64,000 nt of DNA from Propionicimonas sp020161015 (lineage in GTDB: Bacteria > Actinomycetota > Actinomycetes > Propionibacteriales > Propionibacteriaceae). Shown piece after piece: positions 9,039 to 17,933 of the stretch. A program made the translations under genes and the position numbers. Under the pieces are notes generated by a model that was not told where the DNA came from, made no database searches, and saw only the letters and a program-made list of their open reading frames with translations. The stretch is from positions 507,457-571,456 of the forward strand of contig NZ_CAXWGX010000023.1 of assembly GCF_964266745.1 (NCBI RefSeq), written 5' to 3'. The number at the start of each line of letters is the position of its first letter. Position 1 is the first letter of the stretch.

Positions 9039-10016
9039 GTGACCCAGAACATCACCCTCGCGGTCGTGCTGACCGTGCTGGCCTCGATCGCCCTCGCGGT
9101 CGCCTCCGTGGTGCAGCACGTCGCGGTGGGCGACACCGCTGGCGGCGGCGGTGCGGCCAGGAAGCTGTCCGGATCGGAGCTGCTGGCGGTCATCCGCAAC
9201 CCGCGCTGGCTGGGCGGGCTGGCGCTCACCGGAGTGGGCGCGGTGCTCCAGATGACTGCGCTGCTGCTCGCCCCGGTGACCGTGGTGCAGCCGATCGGCG
9301 TCCTCGCAGTGCCCTGGACGATCCTGCTCGCCGCCCGCGTCGGCCGGCGTCCGATCACCCCGGCCATGTGGGGAGCAGCGGCGCTCACGATGGCCGGGAC
9401 GGTCGCCTTCGCCTGGGTGGCGATCAGCCACGCCGCGCCCTACCCGGTGCTCAACGACGCCTGGCTGGTCACCGGCACCCTGGTGAGCTTCGGCATCGCA
9501 GGGCTGCTGGCGCTGGCCGGTGCCCGCGGTCCGCTGGGCTGGCGCTGCCTGGCATGGTCCGCGGCGGCAGCGGTGATCTACGGCGCGGAGTCCGGTGTGG
9601 TCAAGGCCATGGGCCACTACGCCACCAGCCGCCCGTGGCTCGGCTCACCCGTGTTCTGGATGCTGGCGGCGTCCATCGTCGCCGGCATGGTGCTGGCCGG
9701 CATGTGGATCCAGCAGGGCTACGCGTCCGGGCCCGCCGAGATCGTGGTCGGGACGCTCAACGCCGCCGGGCCCGTCGCCGGTGTGGCCTACGGCGTGGCA
9801 GTGCTGGGTGAGGGCATGATGCTCACCGGCCCTGCCGTGGCCCTGATGGTGGTCTTCGCCGCGATCGCGATCGCCGGCGTCGTGCTGCTCTCCCGGATCC
9901 ACCCCGGTGAACCCGGGCCGGACAGCACACCGAACGAACCCCTCGCCGCCGACCCGGAGGCGGTCCAGGGGTACGAAGGACGGCCCGACGCGGCCGAGAC
10001 AGGGGGAATCCGATGA
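9039..10016 (+). CDS. DMT-superfamily (EamA/NIPA-like) transporter
   Basis: A 325-aa polytopic protein with about nine to ten hydrophobic helices, beginning immediately at the N terminus. LLAPVTVVQPIGVLAVPW near residue 80 is the NIPA/DMT-like pattern, in which a helix follows a LAPxxxVQPI motif. The C-terminal 40 residues are hydrophilic. Most DMT proteins export metabolites; NIPA relatives move magnesium. The GTG start at 9039 is 11 bases after the previous stop and the end overlaps the next gene by ATGA, so the genes are translationally coupled. The substrate is unknown. Confidence 0.65.
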   Translation: MTQNITLAVVLTVLASIALAVASVVQHVAVGDTAGGGGAARKLSGSELLAVIRNPRWLGGLALTGVGAVLQMTALLLAPVTVVQPIGVLAVPWTILLAARVGRRPITPAMWGAAALTMAGTVAFAWVAISHAAPYPVLNDAWLVTGTLVSFGIAGLLALAGARGPLGWRCLAWSAAAAVIYGAESGVVKAMGHYATSRPWLGSPVFWMLAASIVAGMVLAGMWIQQGYASGPAEIVVGTLNAAGPVAGVAYGVAVLGEGMMLTGPAVALMVVFAAIAIAGVVLLSRIHPGEPGPDSTPNEPLAADPEAVQGYEGRPDAAETGGIR

Positions 10017-11224
10017 ACGCGGTGCTCGCATTCGTGGTGGTCATGCTGGTCTGGACCGTCAGCGACTGGGTCGCCAAGAAGACCAAGTCGTTGCTGTCGA
10101 GCCTGTTCGTGGCGTCGATCATCTTCCTGATCGGGTTCATGACGGGGGTCTTCCCCGAGGACCTGCTCCAGGCGTCCTCGTTGCTGGGGCTCGCCGGAGT
10201 GGTGGTGGGCTTCATCATCGTCCACCTCGGCACGATGATCAGCCTCGACGACTTCAAGAAGCAGTGGAAGACGCTGCTCATCGGCATCGCCACCGTGGTC
10301 GGCATCGGCGTCCTGCTGCTGGCCGCCGCGGCGATCTTCGGCGGCGGTCCGCGCAGCGTGAACGACTACGGCGACCTGATTTCCGTCGGACGGGACTACG
10401 CCATCGCCGGGATCGGAGCCCTGTCCGGCGGCACGATCTCCGTGCTGATCGTCCAGGAGGCAGCGCTCGGCGTGGGCCTCACCACGGTTGCGGCGTTCCC
10501 TGTGCTGATCGCCGCGCTCCAGGGCCTGTTCGGGTTCCCGCTGACCTCGCTGCTCCTGCGGCGCGAGGCGTCCCGGCTGAAGGACGAGTTCCGCGCGGGC
10601 CGGATCGAGGCCCCGGTGGTCGCCGAGGTCGGCGCGGCGAGCGAGGGCCTGCTGCCGTCCTTCCTGCGCACCACGCCCGGGACGCTGTTCAGCGTCGGCG
10701 TCGTGGTGCTGGTGAGCATCGGCATCAACAACCTGACCAACGGCGCGCTGAACACGTTCGTGGTCGCGCTCATCCTGGGCATCGTGCTGCGCACCACCGG
10801 GGTGTTCAAGCCGTCGGTGCTCACCGGGATCGACTCGTTCGGGCTGATGATGCTCGCCATCATGATCATGGTGTTCGGCCCGCTCGCCACGCTGAAGCCG
10901 GCCGACCTGGCCAACCTCGCGGGGCCGCTGGCGATCGCGTTCGTCTTCGGCCTGATCGGCATCGCGGTGTTCTCGCTGGTGGTGGGCAAGCTGCTCGGCT
11001 ACAGCATCCCCATGTCGATCGCGATCGGCCTCACCTCGCTGTACGGCTTCCCGGGAACGATGATCCTCTCCCAGGAGGCGGCGAAGGCGGCCGGCGAGAC
11101 CCCTGAGGAGGTCGCCGCCATCGAGGGCGAGATCCTGCCCAAGATGATCGTGGCCGGCTTCTCCACGGTGACGATCACCTCGGTCGTCGTGACCAGCATC
11201 ATCGCCGCCGGAATCGGGCGATGA
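10013..11224 (+). CDS. Polytopic membrane carrier, unclassified (GltS/ESS-like fold suspected)
   Basis: A 403-aa protein with about 11 hydrophobic segments. Repeated features such as LIGFMTGVFPEDLL, GIGALSGGTISVLIVQEAA (residues about 132-150) and YGFPGTMILSQEAAKAA (about 345-361) look like the glycine-rich re-entrant loops of glutamate/sodium-type symporters with two inverted halves. I know of similar proteins only as uncharacterised transporters, so the class is an inference. It starts inside the stop of the previous gene (ATGA) and overlaps the next in the same way, so it is firmly part of the pepA operon. Confidence 0.6.
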   Translation: MNAVLAFVVVMLVWTVSDWVAKKTKSLLSSLFVASIIFLIGFMTGVFPEDLLQASSLLGLAGVVVGFIIVHLGTMISLDDFKKQWKTLLIGIATVVGIGVLLLAAAAIFGGGPRSVNDYGDLISVGRDYAIAGIGALSGGTISVLIVQEAALGVGLTTVAAFPVLIAALQGLFGFPLTSLLLRREASRLKDEFRAGRIEAPVVAEVGAASEGLLPSFLRTTPGTLFSVGVVVLVSIGINNLTNGALNTFVVALILGIVLRTTGVFKPSVLTGIDSFGLMMLAIMIMVFGPLATLKPADLANLAGPLAIAFVFGLIGIAVFSLVVGKLLGYSIPMSIAIGLTSLYGFPGTMILSQEAAKAAGETPEEVAAIEGEILPKMIVAGFSTVTITSVVVTSIIAAGIGR

Positions 11225-11706
11225 CCTCGTCCGACCCGGCGTCCACGCCCGATCGGGACGCGGCGGGCGCGGGCCGCGGTCCGGCGGGCGCGGGCTGGGT
11301 GACGCCTGCCGACGTGGTGGACGTGTTCGTCTACGTCGTCGTGCTCAATCTCGCGGCGCAGTACCTGCCGGCCGTGATCTCGGAGACGTTCACGCTCTCG
11401 CTGCTCACGGCCGTGGTGCTCAAGCTCGTGCTCGAGGCCGTGGTGTGGGTGAAGAACCGGGTGAAGGGCCGGATGAAGGCCGCGACGACCATGGTCGGCA
11501 AGATCGCCGGCGGGCTGGCCCTGTGGGCTGTCCTGGTCGGCAGCAAGTTCGTCGTGCTCGAGATCGTGGCGTTACTGTTCGCCGGCCAGGTGAAGCTGGG
11601 CGGCTTCTTCGCCGTCACCGGCCTCATCCTGGTCCTGCTGGTGGCACGGGCCGGCGTCCGCCGGCTGCTCGCCACGCCGGACGACGACGCAGCCGCGGCC
11701 CGGTAG
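11221..11706 (+). CDS. Small four-helix membrane protein, last gene of the pepA operon
   Basis: A 161-aa protein with an Ala/Gly/Pro-rich N-terminal tail of about 28 residues, then four hydrophobic helices (about 32-48, 55-75, 93-113 and 120-142). A basic loop, VKNRVKGRMKA, lies in the middle, and the protein ends in an acidic tail. I do not recognise the family. Its ATG overlaps the stop of the carrier gene, so it may be an accessory subunit of that carrier. It converges on a LuxR gene nine bases away. Confidence 0.6.
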   Translation: MTSSDPASTPDRDAAGAGRGPAGAGWVTPADVVDVFVYVVVLNLAAQYLPAVISETFTLSLLTAVVLKLVLEAVVWVKNRVKGRMKAATTMVGKIAGGLALWAVLVGSKFVVLEIVALLFAGQVKLGGFFAVTGLILVLLVARAGVRRLLATPDDDAAAAR

Positions 11707-11714
11707 CGCTCCGC

Positions 11715-12854
11715 TCAGCCGGCGCGGTCGAGGAACCAGCCCGACGGGTCCAGCGCGGCGTTCATCCGGGGGACGTACTGGTCGAAGTAGACCCGGGCGA
11801 TCAGTTCGCGACGGCTGCGGACCCCCGCCTTGTCGAACACCGACTTCAGGTGGTCCTGGACCGTGTACGCCGACAGGTGCAGCTGCCCCGCGATGTCCCT
11901 GGTGTCGAGGCCCTGGAGCACGAGCTGGGTGATGTCGCGCTCGCGCGGCGTGAGCCCGAAGGCGGCCACCACGAGCGGCACGATCTCCGGCGGGCGCGCC
12001 TCCTCGATCGTCACCGCCACGTCCGTGCCGCCGCCGTCCCCACCGCTCAGCGGCGAGGCGTGCAGCACCAGCCACATCCCGTTGGCCGCCCGCACGCGGC
12101 TGCGGGGCGCGTGCGGCGTCAGGCCCTGCGCGTAGCGGCGGGCGGCACCGACGAGGGAGCCGATCAGGCCGCCGGCGATGCCGGACAGGGGGCCGGAGGT
12201 GAGCTCGGCCAGCCGCTCGTCCGCGCCGACCGACGTCCGCGTCACCCGATTCGATCCGTCCACGATGAGCACGATCGGCCCGGCCAGCGGGCTGGTGCCG
12301 ATCGCAGCGAGGCTGGCCAGCAGGCCGCCACGCACGCCCAGGGCCAGGCTGCCGCTGAGCGAGCTGAGGTAGTCGACCTCGTCGGCGTCGAACGGTGTCT
12401 CGTCGCTGAGCCGGAACAGCGCAATCCCGGCCCACCGGCGCCCGTGGTCGTCGCGGCACAGCGCGCGCAACTCGTCGCCGAACCCGAAGTGCGGGAGCAT
12501 GAAATCCGCCACGCGCGGTGAGCCGTCGGGCGGCGCGACCGTGCCGGCGCGGACGCCCGCGGCGAGCACGCCCTGTTCCCCGAGCCGGGCGAACGAGGTG
12601 GGTTCCTCCGAGCCGTATTCGATGAGCCCCCACTCGTGGTCGTGCTCGTCCACCCCGCGGAGGCTGCCGTACTTGAGCGTGCCGGTGAGCAGGCCCGTGC
12701 TGGGGTCCATCGTGCCCATGCACACCGAGTCGAACGGGACGGCGCGGCGCAGCGAGGCCATCGCCTCCTCGACGAACGTCGGCAGGTCGAGCCCGGCGCG
12801 CGCGAGCACCTCCACATCCCTGCGGACGCGCTCCGCAGCCAGTGCCCTCCCCAT
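11715..12854 (-). CDS. LuxR-family transcriptional regulator with GAF-like sensory domain
   Basis: A 379-aa regulator. Residues about 15-180 resemble a GAF-type sensory domain (FDSVCMGTMDPSTGLLTG) and the C-terminal 65 residues form a LuxR helix-turn-helix (LTPRERDITQLVLQGLDTRD, then VQDHLKSVFDKAGVRSR). I chose ATG 12854; the longer frame to 12899 adds 15 residues reaching into the presumed operator. It is divergent from the flavoenzyme gene at 13009 across 154 bases, so it probably controls that gene. No phospho-acceptor domain is present, so it is not a typical two-component response regulator. Confidence 0.78.
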   Translation of the reverse strand: MGRALAAERVRRDVEVLARAGLDLPTFVEEAMASLRRAVPFDSVCMGTMDPSTGLLTGTLKYGSLRGVDEHDHEWGLIEYGSEEPTSFARLGEQGVLAAGVRAGTVAPPDGSPRVADFMLPHFGFGDELRALCRDDHGRRWAGIALFRLSDETPFDADEVDYLSSLSGSLALGVRGGLLASLAAIGTSPLAGPIVLIVDGSNRVTRTSVGADERLAELTSGPLSGIAGGLIGSLVGAARRYAQGLTPHAPRSRVRAANGMWLVLHASPLSGGDGGGTDVAVTIEEARPPEIVPLVVAAFGLTPRERDITQLVLQGLDTRDIAGQLHLSAYTVQDHLKSVFDKAGVRSRRELIARVYFDQYVPRMNAALDPSGWFLDRAG

Positions 12855-12891
12855 GGGTTCCAGTCTCGCGCGAGGCGGCCCGCCGCCGACA

Positions 12892-12907
12892 TCCCACAAA
12901 GCTGGGA
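12892..12907. promoter_or_regulatory. Inverted repeat between LuxR regulator and flavoenzyme, candidate operator
   Basis: TCCCA (12892-12896) and TGGGA (12903-12907) flank CAAAGC in the 154-base gap between the divergent LuxR and FAD oxidoreductase genes. It lies 38 bases upstream of the LuxR start and about 100 upstream of the flavoenzyme start, a plausible place for autoregulation or co-regulation. Confidence 0.4.
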
Positions 12908-13008
12908 ACTCCTACCACCCACGACCCTGAGGACGGAAGTCCGCAGGCGGCTGGGATCGCGGTCCGGCGGCGGGGGCGGCACGGTGGTGCCACCAACGAA
13001 GGAGAGAC

Positions 13009-14394
13009 ATGATCGAATCCACCCTGCCCCGCGCGATCGCCACTGCAGAGTCGCTGCGCGGGCTCCTCGACGGACGCGTGTTCCTGCCCGGCGACCCCGG
13101 CTACGACGCGGCCCGCACCCCCTGGAACGTCGCGGTCGACCAACGCCCGGCAGCGGTCGCCGTGCCGACGAGCGCGGACGAGGTCGTCCTCGTCGTCCGG
13201 GCGGCGGCGGAGGCCGGGCTCCGGGTCGTCCCGCAGAGCACCGGCCACGGTGCCGGACCGCTCGCCGGCCGGTTCGACGACGCGGTGCTCCTGCGGCTGT
13301 CGGACTTCACCGGCGTCACCATCGACGCCGAGCGCCGGGTCGCCCGCATCCTCGGCGCCACCCTGTGGCAGGACGTCGCGGAGGCTGCCGCGGTCCACGG
13401 CCTGGCGGCGATGCACGGCAGCTCGCCCGACGTCGCGGCCGCCGGCTACCTGCTCGGCGGCGGGCTGTCGTGGTACGCCCGGGCGCACGGCCTGGCCTGC
13501 AACCAGCTGGTCGCCGCCGAGGTCGTGCTCGGCGACGGGACGCTGGTGCGCACCGACGCCGACCACCATCCGGACCTGTTCTGGGCGGTGCGCGGCGGTG
13601 GTGGCGGCTTCGGCGTGGTCACCGCGCTGGAGACCCGCCTGCTCCCCGTCGCCACGGCCTACGCCGGCATGTTGCTGTGGGACGGCACCCGCGCGGCCGA
13701 GGTGGCCGCGGCCTGGGCCCGCTGGACGCACGGCCTGGCGCCCGAGGTCACCACCGCGTTCCGGCTGCTGAGCCTGCCGCCGCTGCCCGAGCTGCCCGAC
13801 TTCCTGCGGGGACGCCAGCTGGTGGTGGTGGACGGGGCCGTGCTCGCCGAGGACGACCGGGCCGCCGGCCTGCTGGCGCCGCTGCGGGCGCTCGGCCCGG
13901 AATTGGACACCTTCGCGCGCATCCCCGCGGCGGCGCTGACCCGCATCCACATGGATCCCGAGGGCCCGACGCCGGCCGTCTCCGGCCACCTGCTGCTGGA
14001 GGACTTCGACGAGGCGGCGGCCGCCGCGCTGGTGGAGGCGGCGGGCGCGGAGTCCGGAACCACGCTGCTGAGCGCCGAGATCCGCCACCTGGGCGGGGCG
14101 CTCGGGCGTCCGGACCCGGACGGGGGAGCGCTCGACCGGCTCCGCGGGGAGTACGCGGGCTTCTTCGTCGCCGTGGCCGCGACGCCGGAGCTCGGCGCGC
14201 GGGGACGTGCGGACGCCGCGCGGGCGGTCGAGGCGCTGTCACCCTGGGGCTGCGGTGCGAACTTCCTCAACTTCAGCGAAGAGGCGATCGATCCGGCGTC
14301 CGCGTTCGAGCCGGACGTGCTGGCCCGCCTGCGCGCGGTGCGGGCGTCCGCCGACCCGCAGGGGCGCTTCCTGGCGAACCACGACCTGGGCTAA
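13009..14394 (+). CDS. FAD-dependent oxidoreductase, berberine bridge enzyme family
   Basis: A 461-aa flavoenzyme. The FAD-binding PCMH domain spans about residues 40-215: QSTGHGAGP places His80 where BBE enzymes attach FAD, followed by GYLLGGGLSWYARAHGLACNQ. The position of the second covalent Cys is occupied by Gly-Leu-Ser, so single attachment is expected. The C-terminal BBE motif ANFLNF, near residue 418, corresponds to the usual YxN(Y/F)xD segment. The family oxidises alcohols, sugars or alkaloids with oxygen; the substrate here is unknown. GAAGGAGAG before ATG 13009 is a strong ribosome binding site. The divergent LuxR gene is the likely regulator. Confidence 0.85.
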   Translation: MIESTLPRAIATAESLRGLLDGRVFLPGDPGYDAARTPWNVAVDQRPAAVAVPTSADEVVLVVRAAAEAGLRVVPQSTGHGAGPLAGRFDDAVLLRLSDFTGVTIDAERRVARILGATLWQDVAEAAAVHGLAAMHGSSPDVAAAGYLLGGGLSWYARAHGLACNQLVAAEVVLGDGTLVRTDADHHPDLFWAVRGGGGGFGVVTALETRLLPVATAYAGMLLWDGTRAAEVAAAWARWTHGLAPEVTTAFRLLSLPPLPELPDFLRGRQLVVVDGAVLAEDDRAAGLLAPLRALGPELDTFARIPAAALTRIHMDPEGPTPAVSGHLLLEDFDEAAAAALVEAAGAESGTTLLSAEIRHLGGALGRPDPDGGALDRLRGEYAGFFVAVAATPELGARGRADAARAVEALSPWGCGANFLNFSEEAIDPASAFEPDVLARLRAVRASADPQGRFLANHDLG

Positions 14395-14399
14395 CCGGG

Positions 14400-15551
14400 T
14401 CACAGCAGCGCCAGCTGCATCTCCAGTCGCCACCGGGGGTCGTCGAGGTCTTCGCCGAACAGGTCGCGCAGCTGGTTCACCCGGTAGGCCACGGTCTGCG
14501 GGTGGATCGACAGCTCGGCGGCGATCTCCGCACGCTGGCCCCAGTGCCGCAACCACGCTGCCAGCGTCGCGGTGAGCCGGTCGCGCTGGGACGGGCGCAG
14601 CGCGGCCAGCGGCGCCAGGCGCCGGTCGCGGAGCGTGGTGGCGACGTCCGGCGCACCCCTGGTGAGCAGGGTCGGCAGCCGGTCGACCGCCCAGGCCGGG
14701 CCGTCCCCCGGCGCCTCCTCGAGCAGCTGCGCGGTCAGCCAGGATCGCCGCGCCTCCAGCAGCGGGACGCTCGGTCCCACCCGGGGCGCCGCGAGCGCTC
14801 GGGGTGCGGACAGTGCCGCCAGTCGCTCCGGGAGGTCGCCGAGGCCGTGATCGGCCGCGAGGACCGCCACCGCGGACCCCTCCCGCTCGACCACGACGCC
14901 CTGCGTGGCGAGCAGGCCGCGGGCCTCCGAGATCAGCTCCACCGGCAGCAGCACGACGGCCACCGACCCCGGCACCGGCCAGCCCACCTGGGGCGCGACC
15001 GCACGGGTGGCGTCCTCGTCCCCGGACAGCAGGGCGTCGGTGAGCCGGCGCAGGCGCCGCTCGCGCTCGCCGGTGTGCGTGGCGACCTCGTGGGCGTAGC
15101 CGTCCGCGCTCTCGGCCTGGAGCGCGTCGATGAGCGCGAACACCGCCTCCCCGAGGGCCACCTGGGCGCGGGGGGACGGATCGATGTCGGTGAGGGCCGT
15201 CGCGAAGCGGCTGTACAGCACCCGGGTACCGATCCGGTAGGCGGCCAGCAGGTCCTCCAGCCCGCGTCCCTCACGGGCCTCGCCGGCGCCCAGCTCCCGG
15301 AACAGGGCACGGTCGGGGCCGGTGAAGGAGGGTGCCGACGTGCCGATCAGCTCGACGAAGCGGGTGACGAGCGTCCCGGTGACGGCCACCAGGTCGGCGC
15401 GCACCTTGGGGTTGGTCGCACGTTCGCTCCAGCCCCGTTCTGCGTCGATCAGCCGGAGGATCTCGGCGCGCATCCTGCCCACCTGGGGAGCCATCGTTGT
15501 CGCCAGGTGCCGGGGGAGGCGGGACCAGGGGGCGAACTCCTGCGTTGTCAC
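14400..15551 (-). CDS. PucR/CdaR-family transcriptional regulator
   Basis: A 383-aa regulator whose last 55 residues form the PucR C-terminal helix-turn-helix (AEIAAELSIHPQTVAYRVNQ followed by LRDLFG). The middle carries a GGDEF-like degenerate domain (about 155-290), and the N-terminal 150 residues are helical (RsbT-co-antagonist-like). The start is GTG 15551. These proteins usually activate catabolic genes for purines, sugar acids or amino acids. The gene is divergent from the aldolase-aminotransferase gene with 77 bases between, so it is probably the regulator of that catabolic unit. Confidence 0.85.
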   Translation of the reverse strand: MTTQEFAPWSRLPRHLATTMAPQVGRMRAEILRLIDAERGWSERATNPKVRADLVAVTGTLVTRFVELIGTSAPSFTGPDRALFRELGAGEAREGRGLEDLLAAYRIGTRVLYSRFATALTDIDPSPRAQVALGEAVFALIDALQAESADGYAHEVATHTGERERRLRRLTDALLSGDEDATRAVAPQVGWPVPGSVAVVLLPVELISEARGLLATQGVVVEREGSAVAVLAADHGLGDLPERLAALSAPRALAAPRVGPSVPLLEARRSWLTAQLLEEAPGDGPAWAVDRLPTLLTRGAPDVATTLRDRRLAPLAALRPSQRDRLTATLAAWLRHWGQRAEIAAELSIHPQTVAYRVNQLRDLFGEDLDDPRWRLEMQLALL

Positions 15552-15559
15552 GGAACAAC
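15544..15559. promoter_or_regulatory. Short inverted repeat over the PucR start codon
   Basis: GTTGT-CACGGA-ACAAC covers the GTG start of the PucR gene at the edge of the divergent intergenic region. It may be an autoregulatory site, but the arms are only five bases long. Confidence 0.25.
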
Positions 15560-15628
15560 AGTATTCCCCCAGGAGGTTCCCCCGGCAGGGTCAAGAACTA
15601 GCAGCCTGAGATGAGGAAGAATGGCGGC

Positions 15629-17896
15629 ATGGAGTATGCGTCCAGCCGCCAGCACGTCGTGTCCATGTGTCGCACCATGCTCGAGCGCGGCTTCCTGAAG
15701 GCCACCGAGGGCAACGTGTCGGTCCGGGTGCCCGGACGCCGCCGGTACGCGGTGACGCCCAGCAACTACGGCTACGAGAGGATGCGCGCCGAGGACATCT
15801 GCATCGTGGACTTCGACGCGAAGGTGGTGGCCGTCGAGGGCGCGTCGCAGCTCGTCCCGTCCGTGGAGGCAGCGATGCACGCGACGATCTACCGCGAGCG
15901 CCCCGACGTGAACGCGATCGTGCACACGCACCAGCCGTTCGCGTCCGCGCTGGCCTACCTGCGCCGGCCGATCCCGTCGCTCTCGGACGAGCAGAGCCGC
16001 TTCCTCGGCGGGGAGGTGCCGATCATCGACTACGCGCCGGCCGGTACCGGGTTCCTCGCGCGGAACGTGCGCAAGAAGCTCCTCGCGGGCGGGAACGCGT
16101 TCATCATGGCCAACCACGGTGTCGTCGTCCTGGGGGCCGACCCGGAGCGGGCGGTCTTCGCGATGGGCCTGCTCGAGAAGGTGTCGATCGCCTATCTGAT
16201 GGCGCTGGTGACCGAGCCCGACAAGGTCTACACGGTGCCCGCTCCGATCCGCGAGATCGCGATCGGCAAGCTGCGCGCCGAGCAGAAGCGCATCGCCGCC
16301 CAGGTCACGCACGCCCTCCCGGTGGAGGACGTCGTGGACGAGCCGCTGCCGAGCGCGGACGCGGAGGCCGCCCGGATCGCTGCGTCCCGTGATCGCGAGG
16401 AGGTGACGCCCGCCGAACCCGTGGCCGTCCCCGGGGCCGAGGCTGCGCGCCTGGGGTACGCGATCTCCACCTACCCCGACGTGGAGGACGTCTACCGGCG
16501 CCTCGATGCGCTCGTCGACCAGCCCGTCCGCGGCCCGCGCCACGACGCGATGCTCGGCGTGCTCGACTACTTCGAGACCCGGTGCCGGGCCAGCAAGGAG
16601 ATCACCACCCGCGCCAAGCGGTTCATCCCGGGCGGGGTGCAGCACAACCTGGCGTTCAACTACCCCTTCCCGCTGGCGATCACCAAGGCGGAGGGCGCGC
16701 ACCTCACCGACGCCGACGGCAACACCTACATCGACTTCCTCCAGGCCGGCGGGCCGACGATCCTGGGCAGCAACTACGCCCCCGTGCGCGAGCGGGTGGA
16801 CGAGGTGATCCGCGAGAGCGGGCCGGTCACCGGGCTGTTCCACGAGTACGAGCTGAAGCTCGCCGAACTCGTGAACCGCTACCTGCCCAGCATCGAGGTG
16901 TACCGCGCGCTGGGCTCCGGTACCGAGGGTGTGATGGCCGCGGTGCGCGGTGCCCGCGCCTTCACCGGCAAGCCGATGGTGATCAAGATGGGCGGGGCCT
17001 ACCACGGCTGGTCCGACACCATGGTGGTCGGCCTCCGCGTCCCCGGCACGTGGCGCATGAACGCGAAGGGCATCCCCCTCGGGGCGACCGCGAACACCCG
17101 CGAGGTGTTCCCGGAGTCCCTCGGCGAGCTGAAGCGCAAGCTGATCGAGAACCGGGCCAGGGGCGGCACGGCGGCGGTCGTCGTCGAGCCCGTGGGTCCG
17201 GAGAGCGGTACCCGTCCGGTGCCGGAGGACTACAACGCCCGGATCCGGGAGCTGTGCGACGAGTTCGGGGCGCTGCTGGTCTTCGACGAGGTCGTCACCG
17301 GCTTCCGGCTGGGCCTCGGCGGCGCGCAGGGCTACTTCGGCGTGAAGCCGGACCTCACCGTGCTCGGCAAGGCGGTCTCCGGGGGCTACCCGATGGCCGG
17401 CGGGGTGGGCGGCCGGGCCGACGTGATGGCCGTCTTCGGCTCCGGCCTGGACGGCAAGTCCGGGGCGCACGTCCAGGTGGGCGGGACGCTCTCCGCGAAC
17501 CCCTTGTCGTGTGCGGCCGGGGTGTTCGCGATCGAGGAGATGGCCCGTACCAACGCCCCCGTGATCGCCGGGCGGGCCGGTGACCGGCTGACCGCCGGCC
17601 TCAACCGGCTGGTCGCGACCTACGGGCTGCCGTACGTCGTCTACAACCAGGGCTCGATCGTGCACCTGGAGTCGACCGGGGTGCTGATGCTCTCGATGCG
17701 CAACCCCGCCAAGCTGTTCAAGGAGAGCCCGGTGCGCAAGTCCGCGATGGAGCGCATGGGCGCGGCCTACGCGGCCCACGGCATCATCACGCTCGCCGGC
17801 TCGCGGCTCTACACGTCGATGGCGACCACCGACGCGGTGGTCGATGACGCGCTGGAGCGCTTCGAGCAGGTGTTCGCGCTGGTCGAGGGGGTCTGA
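15629..17896 (+). CDS. Class II aldolase / PLP class III aminotransferase fusion protein
   Basis: A 755-aa two-domain enzyme. Residues about 1-215 form a class II (zinc) aldolase/adducin domain: ATEGNVSVR, catalytic-position Glu80 (PSVEAAMH), and zinc ligands His99, His101 (VHTH) and His163 (ANHG). A linker of about 100 residues, partly Ala/Glu-rich, follows. Residues about 325-750 form a class III aminotransferase most like glutamate-1-semialdehyde aminomutases: AKRFIPGGVQHN, GSGTEGVMAAVRGARAFTGK, FDEVVTGFRLG and PLP-binding Lys581 in LGKAVSGGYPMAGG. I chose ATG 15629, which has GAGGAAG upstream; ATG 15611 would add six residues. An aldol-cleaved aldehyde could be passed straight to transamination, or the order reversed. 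It is followed 37 bases later by an FGGY kinase. Confidence 0.85.
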   Translation: MEYASSRQHVVSMCRTMLERGFLKATEGNVSVRVPGRRRYAVTPSNYGYERMRAEDICIVDFDAKVVAVEGASQLVPSVEAAMHATIYRERPDVNAIVHTHQPFASALAYLRRPIPSLSDEQSRFLGGEVPIIDYAPAGTGFLARNVRKKLLAGGNAFIMANHGVVVLGADPERAVFAMGLLEKVSIAYLMALVTEPDKVYTVPAPIREIAIGKLRAEQKRIAAQVTHALPVEDVVDEPLPSADAEAARIAASRDREEVTPAEPVAVPGAEAARLGYAISTYPDVEDVYRRLDALVDQPVRGPRHDAMLGVLDYFETRCRASKEITTRAKRFIPGGVQHNLAFNYPFPLAITKAEGAHLTDADGNTYIDFLQAGGPTILGSNYAPVRERVDEVIRESGPVTGLFHEYELKLAELVNRYLPSIEVYRALGSGTEGVMAAVRGARAFTGKPMVIKMGGAYHGWSDTMVVGLRVPGTWRMNAKGIPLGATANTREVFPESLGELKRKLIENRARGGTAAVVVEPVGPESGTRPVPEDYNARIRELCDEFGALLVFDEVVTGFRLGLGGAQGYFGVKPDLTVLGKAVSGGYPMAGGVGGRADVMAVFGSGLDGKSGAHVQVGGTLSANPLSCAAGVFAIEEMARTNAPVIAGRAGDRLTAGLNRLVATYGLPYVVYNQGSIVHLESTGVLMLSMRNPAKLFKESPVRKSAMERMGAAYAAHGIITLAGSRLYTSMATTDAVVDDALERFEQVFALVEGV

Positions 17897-17933
17897 GCGT
17901 GCTTCCGTCCCCGCCGGGGGCCGATGCGCGAGG

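Noticed and set aside
11572..14088. 838-codon minus-strand open frame
   Set aside because: It crosses three well-supported genes on both strands and has no recognisable domain or start site.
12636..15614. 992-codon plus-strand open frame
   Set aside because: It runs out of frame through the BBE gene and antisense through PucR; low-complexity Arg/Gly/Pro translation.
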